This document shows, piece after piece, positions 1 through 6,294 of a DNA stretch of 9,662 nt; position 1 is the stretch's first letter, and every line of letters begins with the position of its first letter. The translations under genes and the position numbers were made by a program. Origin of the DNA: JAYRWN01 sp041917975. GTDB lineage: Bacteria > Bacteroidota > Bacteroidia > Chitinophagales > Saprospiraceae. The stretch lies in contig JAYRWN010000046.1 of NCBI GenBank assembly GCA_041917975.1, positions 1 through 9,662 of the forward strand, read 5' to 3'. Below the pieces are notes generated by a model. The model searched no databases and had not been told where the DNA came from. It saw only the letters and a program-made list of their open reading frames with translations.

Positions 1-2
1 AA

Positions 3-68
3 ATAATTGATGTAATAATGGTCAAACCGATGGAACTTGACCGGCATCAGACAACGGTATTTCTTTAG
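3..68 (+). CDS. Possible C-terminal end of an unidentified upstream gene (5' truncated by window edge)
   Basis: One plus-strand frame is open from the window edge to a TAG at 66-68 and reads IIDVIMVKPMELDRHQTTVF then L. The segment DVIMVKPMEL loosely resembles the end of a response-regulator receiver domain (hydrophobic strand, then Lys-Pro), but 21 residues are too few to assign a family. The gene would end about 125 bases before mnmE on the same strand. It could equally be a chance open frame. Confidence 0.25.
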   Translation: MIDVIMVKPMELDRHQTTVFL

Positions 69-91
69 ATAAACTTATCAGGGGGAAGAAC

Positions 92-107
92 AAATTTAAG
101 TAAATTT
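92..107. repeat. A/T-rich perfect inverted repeat upstream of mnmE
   Basis: AAATTTA (92-98) and TAAATTT (101-107) are perfect inverted repeats separated by AG. The site lies about 55 bases before the -7-like element of mnmE. It could be a protein-binding palindrome, but such A/T-rich palindromes also arise by chance. No function is claimed. Confidence 0.35.
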
Positions 108-161
108 CTTGTCCTGCAAATAAAATTTTGATAATCAATACGATGTCCACTTGCCAAACTC

Positions 162-169
162 TACTTTTG
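162..169 (+). promoter_or_regulatory. Bacteroidota-type -7 promoter element before mnmE
   Basis: TACTTTTG at 162-169 matches the TAnnTTTG -7 consensus of the Bacteroidota primary sigma factor. It would place transcription start near 176 and leave a leader of about 17 bases before the ATG at 193. No TTTG or TTG lies at the usual spacing for a -33 element, so the match is partial. Confidence 0.5.
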
Positions 170-192
170 CAAAAAAGAAATGAATACTTCGT

Positions 193-1587
193 ATGGCAGT
201 CCAGCCTCTTTTGGATGATACTATTGTGGCTCTGGCTACGCCTCCGGGAGTGGGCGCTCTGGCCATCTTGAGGGTGTCTGGTGCAGATACATTCCGGTTG
301 GTTAATGCCATTTTTTATGGTGCGGATTTGGCCAAAGCCCCCAGCCATACCATTCATTTAGGTCATATCAAAGACGAACAGGGCCGTGAGTTGGATGAAG
401 TGCTTACCTTTCTATTTAAGGGCCCAAAATCGTATACCGGGGAGGATGTGATCGAAATTTCTACGCATGGCAGTTCCTACATCGTGCAGGAAATCCTGCA
501 ACTTTTGGTGCGTAAAGGTGCACGCTTAGCCGGTCCGGGGGAATTCACCTTGCGCGCGTTTATGCATGGTCGCCTGGACCTCACCCAGGCGGAAGCGGTG
601 GCCGACTTGATCGCTTCGGAAAATGCTGCCGCCCACGCCATCGCCGTTCAACAGATGCGGGGAGGGTTTTCGTCTGATATAAAACTTTTACGTCAGGAGC
701 TGATTGACTTTGCCGCCCTCATCGAATTAGAACTCGATTTTGTAGAAGAAGATGTGGAATTTGCAGATCGTATTAAATTACGTAATTTAATTCATAAAAT
801 ACTGCAATACATTGATAATCTTACTCGTAGCTTCCAATTAGGCAACGTCATCAAGGAAGGAGTCAGTGTGGTCATCGCCGGACGCCCCAATGCGGGTAAA
901 TCCACTTTGCTCAACAGTTTACTTAACGAAGATCGTGCCATAGTTTCCGAAATAGCCGGCACAACCCGGGATACCATTGAAGAAGCCATCAACATCCGGG
1001 GAATAAAATTCCGGCTAATTGATACAGCCGGGATACGCGAAGCTCAGGATCAACTGGAAGCCATCGGGGTCTCCAAAACATTGCAAAAAATAGAACAATC
1101 CAACGTGCTGATCTATGTCTTTGATGTGGCCCAACTCTCACGTGATGAACTGCTTAGTGACTTGCAGAGCCTGGCTCGACCGGATTTACATCTTTTAGTG
1201 GTAGCCAATAAAATGGATCTCAATCCCTATCAGGTGGCTGAAGAATACTATCAGGAAGAGTTGGTAAGCGCAACTAACTTTATTCCCATTTCCGCCCGGC
1301 ATCATATGAACGTCACTTTTTTGAAAGACAAACTCTATGAGTTGGTGGTAAAAGGAGACCTGAAATTAGAACACACTGTGGTGACCAACGTCCGCCATCT
1401 GGAAGCACTCCAACAGTCTGCGGCCGCGTTGCGTTCGGTCCTCGGTGGCCTGGAACAAAATGTCACCCATGATTTTTTAACTACCGACATCCGTCAGGCC
1501 CTGCACCATCTGGGCACCATTACCGGTGAAATCGGCACTGAGGACTTGCTGGATTCAATTTTTAGCCGGTTTTGTATTGGGAAGTAA
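193..1587 (+). CDS. mnmE: MnmE: tRNA uridine-5-carboxymethylaminomethyl(34) synthesis GTPase
   Basis: This K+-dependent GTPase works with MnmG (GidA) to place a carboxymethylaminomethyl group on the wobble uridine (U34) of certain tRNAs in the cytoplasm. The 464-residue protein has the full family layout: an N-terminal formyl-THF-binding TrmE domain (about 8-125, with the YTGEDVIEI segment at 81-89), a helical domain, and an inserted Ras-like G domain. The G motifs are G1 GRPNAGKST (230-238), G2 GTTRD (256-260), G3 DTAG (277-280), G4 NKMD (339-342) and G5 SAR (367-369). It ends in the invariant CIGK (461-464), whose Cys461 is the family's conserved cysteine. Length is normal and nothing is broken. 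The ATG at 193 starts the usual DTIVALATPPG N-terminus. It appears monocistronic; an overlapping 12-codon frame from an ATG at 180 is probably chance. Confidence 0.97.
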   Translation: MAVQPLLDDTIVALATPPGVGALAILRVSGADTFRLVNAIFYGADLAKAPSHTIHLGHIKDEQGRELDEVLTFLFKGPKSYTGEDVIEISTHGSSYIVQEILQLLVRKGARLAGPGEFTLRAFMHGRLDLTQAEAVADLIASENAAAHAIAVQQMRGGFSSDIKLLRQELIDFAALIELELDFVEEDVEFADRIKLRNLIHKILQYIDNLTRSFQLGNVIKEGVSVVIAGRPNAGKSTLLNSLLNEDRAIVSEIAGTTRDTIEEAINIRGIKFRLIDTAGIREAQDQLEAIGVSKTLQKIEQSNVLIYVFDVAQLSRDELLSDLQSLARPDLHLLVVANKMDLNPYQVAEEYYQEELVSATNFIPISARHHMNVTFLKDKLYELVVKGDLKLEHTVVTNVRHLEALQQSAAALRSVLGGLEQNVTHDFLTTDIRQALHHLGTITGEIGTEDLLDSIFSRFCIGK

Positions 1588-1640
1588 CCATTTTCCCTTT
1601 GTGTCAAAAATGCTTGTCATTGTTGATTTAGATGATTTAT

Positions 1641-1680
1641 CTTTCTCTTTGCCCACCAACCAGGCAAACAGTAGGGAAAG
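1641..1680. repeat. Strong imperfect hairpin in the mnmE-arsR spacer
   Basis: The outer stem CTTTCTC (1641-1647) pairs with GGGAAAG (1674-1680) through seven pairs, one of them T-G. The inner stem TTTGCC (1648-1653) pairs perfectly with GGCAAA (1663-1668) around a 9-base loop. A 5-base bulge (1669-1673) lies on the right side. Thirteen pairs in 40 bases is more than expected by chance. No T-run follows on either strand, so it does not look like an ordinary intrinsic terminator, though it may still protect the 3' end of the mnmE transcript. Confidence 0.5.
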
Positions 1681-1801
1681 AACACCCTAAATAGCGGCTG
1701 AGATATCTCCATACTTCACCCACGACAAACTACCCGACCACGGCAAGGAAGCCTATGGTTCTTATAGGCTAAATCCCTAAAGATGATAGATGATAATAAA
1801 T

Positions 1802-1825
1802 CTATTCAATAATTATGTTTAATAG
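1802..1825. promoter_or_regulatory. Candidate operator for the ArsR-type repressor
   Basis: A 24-bp imperfect inverted repeat with outer arms CTATT (1802-1806) and AATAG (1821-1825) has 8 of 12 matching positions between its half sites. It lies 39 bases before the ATG of the ArsR-type gene, where autorepression sites of this family usually sit. A second pair of arms, TTCAA (1805-1809) and TTGAA (1826-1830), overlaps it. The A/T-rich context makes chance symmetry likely, so confidence is low. Confidence 0.3.
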
Positions 1826-1836
1826 TTGAAATGGTA

Positions 1837-1844
1837 CATATTTG
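1837..1844 (+). promoter_or_regulatory. Degenerate -7 promoter element before the sulfur cluster
   Basis: CATATTTG at 1837-1844 keeps the TTTG core of the Bacteroidota TAnnTTTG element but not the leading TA. It would put the transcript start near 1851, about 13 bases before the ATG at 1864. No clear -33 element is seen. Its position just downstream of the inverted repeat at 1802-1825 fits repression by blocking. Confidence 0.3.
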
Positions 1845-1863
1845 TATCTGAAACTATTTCTAC

Positions 1864-2520
1864 ATGGCAACATCGTCTATTAAAGAACAGGTTTACCAGG
1901 AACTTTCACGGGTCACACATGCTATTTCCAATCCCAAGCGGATGGAACTGATTGATGTACTTTCCCAAAAGGGCTATTCAGTAGAAGAACTTTCCAAAGA
2001 GATTGCAATGTCCATCGCCAGTACCTCACAGCATTTACAAGTACTGAAATCAGTAAAGCTGGTGGAAACACAACGCCAGGGCAATTTTATTATTTACAGT
2101 ATTACAGATGATAGTGTGTTACGACTTATTTCTTCAGTGAAAGAATTGGCTTTTCGCAAGATTGCCGAAATAGAAAGGCTTATCCGTGACTTTAAAACCG
2201 ACAAAAATATTTTGGAGTCTATTACCCTTGATGATTTACTTGTAAGGAGCAAAAATGAAAAGATAATGCTGATTGATGTGAGACCTGAGGAAGAATACAA
2301 TACAGGTCATATACCCAATGCCGTTTCCATCCCCCTTTCACAACTGAAAAAACGGCTGAACGAATTACCCAAAAACAAAACCATTATCGCTTATTGCCGT
2401 GGCCCTTTATGTGTGATGTCGGCAGATGCAGTAAAAATTCTCAATGCCCAGAAATTTAAGGCCATCCGCATGGAAGAAGGTTATGTGGAATGGAAATTAA
2501 AACATCAGGTGAAACTTTAA
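1864..2520 (+). CDS. ArsR/SmtB-family transcriptional regulator fused to a rhodanese domain
   Basis: The protein has two domains. Residues about 12-95 form an ArsR-type winged helix (ISNPKRMELIDVLS at the start, recognition region SVEELSKEIAMSIASTSQHLQVL at 39-61). Residues about 120-215 form a rhodanese domain with DVRPEEEYNTGHIPNA (138-153) and the active-site loop CRGPLC (178-183). Only two cysteines exist, Cys178 and Cys183, both in this loop; the DNA-binding part lacks the CxC metal site of classical ArsR/SmtB proteins. I infer that the rhodanese cysteines sense persulfide or a related electrophile and that the protein represses its own operon. The next gene starts 10 bases after its stop. 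Length (218 aa) fits other ArsR-rhodanese fusions. The inducer is unknown, and arsenite remains an alternative. Confidence 0.9.
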   Translation: MATSSIKEQVYQELSRVTHAISNPKRMELIDVLSQKGYSVEELSKEIAMSIASTSQHLQVLKSVKLVETQRQGNFIIYSITDDSVLRLISSVKELAFRKIAEIERLIRDFKTDKNILESITLDDLLVRSKNEKIMLIDVRPEEEYNTGHIPNAVSIPLSQLKKRLNELPKNKTIIAYCRGPLCVMSADAVKILNAQKFKAIRMEEGYVEWKLKHQVKL

Positions 2521-2530
2521 ATCTCGATTT

Positions 2531-3670
2531 ATGAAACCAACAATATTAATACTTGGCGGGGGCACAGGAGGGTTAATGACAGCCCATTTCCTCCGTAAAA
2601 AATTAGGCAGCAATTGCCGCATATTTGTTTTTGAAAAGGAGGAGAAGAATATCTTTGCTCCTTCACTGCTATGGTTAATGGTTGGTAAACGAAAACCTAA
2701 AGATGTCTATCGTTCCACAAAGCTGATAGCTAAGAAAGGAATTGAATTAGTTTTAGGAAATATCGAAAAAGTTAATCCTGAAAACAAATCAGTACTGGTA
2801 AATGGAAAAGAATATCAAGGAGATTATCTAATCGTTTCATTGGGTGCAGCCCAACAGGATGTTCCTTCCCTTTCAGGAAAAGGGTTTGACTTCTTTTCAC
2901 TTGATGGAGCTGCCAGTTTTTATGCTGCTTTACAACAATTTAAAGGTGGTAAAATTGCTGTTCTCATATCATCGCTTCCCTTTAAATGTCCTGCTGCACC
3001 TTATGAGGCAGCCATGCTCATTGAAACTGCAATACGCAATAAAGGCATCCGTGATAAAACTGAAATAGCTGTTTATACACCGGAACTCATGCCAATGCCA
3101 GTTGCCGGTAAAGAACTTGCAGCTGCCGTAAAACAAATGCTTGAAAGTAAGGGTATAAAATATTTCCCTGAACATCAATTTACAGAGTCGGATTCAAAAT
3201 CACTCTTTTTCTCAAATGGGAATAGATTTTCATTTGACCTTCTTGCCTATACTCCGAAACATAGTTGCCCTGTTGTAATAGCCAACACTTCCATGGTAAG
3301 TAAATCGGGTTGGATAGAAGTAAACCGGAACACTATGGAAACTGGTTTTTCAAATGTATTTGCCATTGGCGATATAACGTTTATCCCGTTGGAATTAGGT
3401 AAGCCTTTACCCAAAGCCGGTGTATTTGCACATTACCAGGCAGAAGTTGTGGCCAACAATATTGCTGAAAAAATTAAAGGTGGTTTAATTATGAAAAACT
3501 TTAATGGCTCAGGACAATGTTTCCTTGAAATGGGTGATAACAAAGCAGGTTATGCAGGTGGTAATTTTTATGGTTCACCACTTCCACTCGTAAAAATGAA
3601 AAAACCGGGTTACTGGTGGCATTTAACGAAAGTAATGTTTGAAAAATACTGGTTTTATAAATATTTCTAA
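2531..3670 (+). CDS. Sulfide:quinone oxidoreductase-like FAD/NAD(P)-dependent flavoprotein
   Basis: The FAD-binding Rossmann motif GGGTGG is at 9-14, and the second FAD-contact motif FAIGD is at 277-281, as in sulfide:quinone oxidoreductases and flavocytochrome c. Cys153 in KCPAAPYEA and Cys330 in FNGSGQCFLEMG match the two catalytic cysteines that hold the sulfur bridge in SQR. The third SQR cysteine (Cys128 in the Acidithiobacillus enzyme) appears to be Phe122 here; that alignment is from memory. The C-terminus (about 352-379) is rich in Trp, Tyr and Lys, as in the membrane-associating tail of SQRs. Probable role: oxidising sulfide to sulfane sulfur or polysulfide and passing electrons to quinone at the inner membrane. 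It lies 10 bases behind the ArsR-rhodanese gene. A less specific NAD(P)/FAD oxidoreductase is possible. Length 379 aa is slightly short for SQR. Confidence 0.85.
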   Translation: MKPTILILGGGTGGLMTAHFLRKKLGSNCRIFVFEKEEKNIFAPSLLWLMVGKRKPKDVYRSTKLIAKKGIELVLGNIEKVNPENKSVLVNGKEYQGDYLIVSLGAAQQDVPSLSGKGFDFFSLDGAASFYAALQQFKGGKIAVLISSLPFKCPAAPYEAAMLIETAIRNKGIRDKTEIAVYTPELMPMPVAGKELAAAVKQMLESKGIKYFPEHQFTESDSKSLFFSNGNRFSFDLLAYTPKHSCPVVIANTSMVSKSGWIEVNRNTMETGFSNVFAIGDITFIPLELGKPLPKAGVFAHYQAEVVANNIAEKIKGGLIMKNFNGSGQCFLEMGDNKAGYAGGNFYGSPLPLVKMKKPGYWWHLTKVMFEKYWFYKYF

Positions 3671-3681
3671 TTCTGAAACCG

Positions 3682-3765
3682 ATGATAAATAAAAAACAGC
3701 AAAGCATATCACTTACATTATTACTGCTCTAGGGGAAATGGAATAATGCAGTTATGACATTTTAA
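3682..3765 (+). pseudogene. Possible relic of a small gene with a signal-like start and an in-frame stop
   Basis: In the 106-base gap after the flavoprotein gene an ATG at 3682 opens MINKKQQSISLTLLLL, a basic then hydrophobic start like a signal peptide, and stops at TAG 3730-3732. The same frame continues through GKWNNAVMTF to TAA at 3763-3765, 11 bases before the DsrE gene. This may be the scar of an internally deleted exported protein, or chance. No family can be named. Confidence 0.25.
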
Positions 3766-3776
3766 ACACATAAAAT

Positions 3777-4130
3777 ATGAAAGTCTTATTTATTATCAAC
3801 GATGCTCCTTACGGAACTGAAAAAGCGTACAATGCTTTAAGAATAGCTAACCAGCTTAATAAAGAACATATCGATACAGAGGTTAGAATTTTCCTGATGG
3901 CAGATGGGGCTATTTGTTCCATCGCCAATCAAACTACTCCCAATGGCTACTACAACATTGGAAGAATGCTGAAATTCTCGCTGATTAAGGGCGCTAAAGT
4001 AAAAATTTGCGGAAGTTGTGCGGAAGCAAGAGGATTAAATAACATTCAACTGATAGAAGGCGCAGAAATCAGTAGTCTGGCAGAGCTAACCAATTGGATC
4101 GTGGACAGTGATAAGGTATTAACATTTTAA
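3777..4130 (+). CDS. DsrE/DsrF-family (YchN-like) sulfur-handling protein
   Basis: This is a small cytoplasmic protein of 117 residues covering the whole DsrE fold. It starts with a short strand (KVLFIIND, 2-9), has the MADGAICSI segment (41-49) with Cys47, and carries the family's conserved C-terminal cysteine pair Cys78-Gly-Ser-Cys81 in VKICGSCAEARG. In related proteins (DsrE, TusD, YchN) a cysteine at this place carries or transfers sulfane sulfur between partners. The likely job is to accept persulfide sulfur produced by the flavoprotein or rhodanese of the same cluster; this is inferred from context. The ATG at 3777 follows an A/T-rich leader without a Shine-Dalgarno sequence. Its TAA is in the same frame as the next gene. 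Confidence 0.88.
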   Translation: MKVLFIINDAPYGTEKAYNALRIANQLNKEHIDTEVRIFLMADGAICSIANQTTPNGYYNIGRMLKFSLIKGAKVKICGSCAEARGLNNIQLIEGAEISSLAELTNWIVDSDKVLTF

Positions 4131-4214
4131 AATCTTTACAAACTGAAAATAATACCAGAAAGAAAAGTATTAGAGCTAACTGTTGTGCAGTTTCTTAAAT
4201 CCGAAAGTAGTGGA

Positions 4215-4988
4215 ATGAACTTATTAAAACATAAATATTACAACGAGGATAGTGTATTTAAGCCTGAAAACCTTTTACGTGAAGCTAAGAGACAAAAAGG
4301 AATAAATAATTGTAATGTGCCGGCTGTTTGTCTGCTTGACCCGGATGGAGATTTGGCTGATTATTTAATTAATAATAATCGGGCTTGTTTAAATGAATGC
4401 TGGGCTTGTTATCATTCCAAAATGTATAGCTTTAAAATTGAAAATGTTGATATTGGTATTATACCCTGTATAGTGGGTTCATCCTTTGCAGTACTGGTGG
4501 CAGAGCAATTATTTGTATCAGGATGTACTACTCTTATCAGCGTTACATCTTCAGGTATTATTACTCAGCCAAAAGAAAACAAAAGATTTGCATTAATCAC
4601 AGAGGCAATAAGGGATGAAGGAACAAGTTATCATTACCTGCCACAAGATGTGGCTGCACAACTATCTCAAACACTATACCGGAAACTGGCTGTTAATGTT
4701 ACAGATGATTTTTGCCCCTGGTTTGAAGCAAAAAGCTGGACCACAGATGCGCCATATAGAGAAACTCAATCGGCCATTTCAGCGCTGGAAAAGGAGAATG
4801 TTTGTTGTGTAGAAATGGAAGCAGCAGCATTATATGCTTTTGCTACAGTAAAACAAAAGAATATTGTCTGTTTTGCACATCTTACCAATACAATGGCTCA
4901 AACGGAAGGAGATTTTGAAAAAGGGGATCATTTCGGAAGTATCGATACGTTAAACCTGCTGTCATATTTATTGAAACGAGTCGTATAA
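4215..4988 (+). CDS. Nucleoside phosphorylase-fold protein (PNP/UDP family), specificity unknown
   Basis: The family is recognised from RDEGTSYHYLP (143-153 counting from the GTG at 4185), TTDAPYRET (186-194) and CVEMEAAALYAFA (208-220), which includes the MxE motif that binds ribose hydroxyls in uridine and purine nucleoside phosphorylases. I start at ATG 4215 (MNLLKHK), because the following SVFKPENLLREA segment looks like the family N-terminus; GTG at 4185 is an alternative. The phosphate pocket looks altered: the GDPxR loop reads LDPDGDLADY, and the FLRIGTTGA segment of E. coli Udp reads LISVTSSGI, replacing the phosphate-binding Arg by Ser119. It may therefore be a nucleosidase or use another nucleophile. 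It is rich in cysteine (11), including CWAC at 72-75. The MFS gene follows after two bases, which suggests translational coupling and a shared substrate. Confidence 0.8.
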   Translation: MNLLKHKYYNEDSVFKPENLLREAKRQKGINNCNVPAVCLLDPDGDLADYLINNNRACLNECWACYHSKMYSFKIENVDIGIIPCIVGSSFAVLVAEQLFVSGCTTLISVTSSGIITQPKENKRFALITEAIRDEGTSYHYLPQDVAAQLSQTLYRKLAVNVTDDFCPWFEAKSWTTDAPYRETQSAISALEKENVCCVEMEAAALYAFATVKQKNIVCFAHLTNTMAQTEGDFEKGDHFGSIDTLNLLSYLLKRVV

Positions 4989-4990
4989 AA

Positions 4991-6250
4991 ATGGAAATAC
5001 AATTAGGGTTAAAACAAAACTGGAAACAGTTTACACTATTGGTTATCATCAATGGCTTTGTAGGCGGTATGGTTGGTTTGGAGAGGAGTATATTACCCCG
5101 CATAGCAGATGTTGAATTTCATATTTCGGTCAAAACAGCAATTCTTTCTTTTATCATTGTATTTGGTATTGTAAAAGCAATTACCAATTACTACACAGGC
5201 GCATTAGCAAATAGATTCGGTAGGAAAAACTTATTAGTGGCGGGTTGGATTATTGGTATTCCTATTCCATTTATTTTGATGTTTGCTCCTGCTTGGAGTT
5301 GGATAATTGCAGCCAATATATTATTAGGAGTCAATCAGGGCTTAACCTGGAGCAGTACAGTGGTAATGAAAATTGACCTCGTTGGTGAAAAGCAAAGAGG
5401 TTTTGCAATGGGTTTAAATGAATTCGCAGGATACATTGCGGTTGCTATTGTTGCTTTTTTAACTGGCTGGATTGCCAGTGCTTACGGAATCAGACCATAT
5501 CCCTTTTATTTGGGAATCGGATTAGTTATTATGGGCTTAATTGCAAGTATTTTTTTTATAAGAGACACTAAACACCACGTTGCCAAAGAAACAATCAGCA
5601 ATACCATTCCGAGATTGAAGAATATATTTTTGGACACAACATGGAAAGATAAAAACTTAGGTTCGGTAACACAGGCAGGTTTAGTTAATAATCTTAATGA
5701 TGGAATGGTCTGGGGTATTTTCCCAATTTTACTTGCAACCAAAGGTTACACTATTAGTGAAACAGGTATTATTACAGCGATATACCCTGCTGTCTGGGGC
5801 ATCGGTCAACTATTTACTGGAAGAATGGCTGATAGGTTTTGCAAAAAAGATATGTTATACATTGGAATGTTTTTGCAGTCCATTGCTTTAATTGTTTTGG
5901 TTTGGGCCAATACGATGTTACATTTTGTTATTCTCTCCTCAATTTTGGGATGGGGTACCGCAATGGTGTACCCAACGTTTCTTGCCACAGTAGCAGAACA
6001 CACAAACCCGCAGGACAGGGCAAAAAGTATTGGCATCTTTCGTTTGTGGAGAGATTTAGGTTATGCCATTGGTGCAATTCTTACAGGAATAATAGCAGAC
6101 TTAATAAGCATTCATGCTTCAATCATTTTCATTGGCATGTTGACCTTTGCATCTGCTGCCATAATTCGTTATCGGATGAAATGCCGGTTAGGTGTTTCAT
6201 TGAGTATTTGGGATTGGATAATAAATATGTTCTTTAATCCGGCGAAATAG
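4991..6250 (+). CDS. Major facilitator superfamily (MFS) transporter
   Basis: This is a 419-residue inner-membrane protein with about 12 hydrophobic segments. The MFS loop motif A is in both halves: GALANRFGRKN (70-80) between the second and third segments, and the degenerate repeat GRMADRFCKKD (277-287). A central cytoplasmic loop is near 191-222. NNLNDGMVWGIFP (233-245) begins the second half, and the acidic-aromatic stretch GLERSILP (29-36) is in the first. It is probably a proton-driven exporter or importer. The substrate cannot be read from sequence, but its start lies two bases after the phosphorylase-like gene, so the pair may process and move the same compound. The C-terminus after about 396 (CRLGVSLSIWDWIINMFFNPAK) is longer and more hydrophobic than usual. 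It is the last gene of the cluster; the next gene converges. Confidence 0.93.
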   Translation: MEIQLGLKQNWKQFTLLVIINGFVGGMVGLERSILPRIADVEFHISVKTAILSFIIVFGIVKAITNYYTGALANRFGRKNLLVAGWIIGIPIPFILMFAPAWSWIIAANILLGVNQGLTWSSTVVMKIDLVGEKQRGFAMGLNEFAGYIAVAIVAFLTGWIASAYGIRPYPFYLGIGLVIMGLIASIFFIRDTKHHVAKETISNTIPRLKNIFLDTTWKDKNLGSVTQAGLVNNLNDGMVWGIFPILLATKGYTISETGIITAIYPAVWGIGQLFTGRMADRFCKKDMLYIGMFLQSIALIVLVWANTMLHFVILSSILGWGTAMVYPTFLATVAEHTNPQDRAKSIGIFRLWRDLGYAIGAILTGIIADLISIHASIIFIGMLTFASAAIIRYRMKCRLGVSLSIWDWIINMFFNPAK

Positions 6251-6258
6251 TCTTGATC

Positions 6259-6294
6259 GCCCATATTATTTCGACAGGCCGCGTGATTATGGGC
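6259..6294. terminator. Hairpin between convergent MFS and protease genes, possible weak terminator
   Basis: GCCCATA (6259-6265) and TATGGGC (6288-6294) are perfect 7-bp arms around a 22-base loop, starting 8 bases after the MFS stop. On the plus strand the arm is followed by TAACTTTAATTAATTA, which is T-rich but not a clean T-run. It sits between two converging genes, the usual place for a shared terminator. The loop is long, so this is tentative. Confidence 0.4.

Larger units (their letters stand above)
1588..1863. other. Gene-free spacer between mnmE and the sulfur cluster
   Basis: No intact gene is visible. The stretch contains a weak hairpin over the mnmE stop (GGGAA 1579-1583 with TTCCC 1593-1597), a strong imperfect hairpin at 1641-1680, a 29-codon coding-like stretch at 1691-1780 with no start codon, a 7-bp palindrome at 1750-1770, and an A/T-rich leader from about 1780 to the arsR-type gene. 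Base composition drops sharply in G+C after about 1780, which marks the start of the A/T-rich cluster. Confidence 0.6.

Noticed and set aside
180..218. 12-codon leader peptide overlapping the mnmE start
   Set aside because: Its ATG lies only a few bases after the likely transcript start and the peptide has no attenuator-like codons or nearby hairpin.
22..357. Minus-strand open frame of 111 codons at the window start
   Set aside because: It overlaps the N-terminal part of mnmE in antisense, its translation is low-complexity and unlike any family, and mnmE is certain.
1590..1690. Minus-strand coding-like stretch in the mnmE spacer (LVGKEKDKSS region)
   Set aside because: It has stops on both sides, runs into the end of mnmE, and much of its look comes from A-rich codons; I could not support it as a gene.
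5839..6237. Plus-strand open frame of 132 codons inside the MFS gene
   Set aside because: It is a different frame of the MFS coding sequence, rich in His, Cys and Phe as expected of a shadow.
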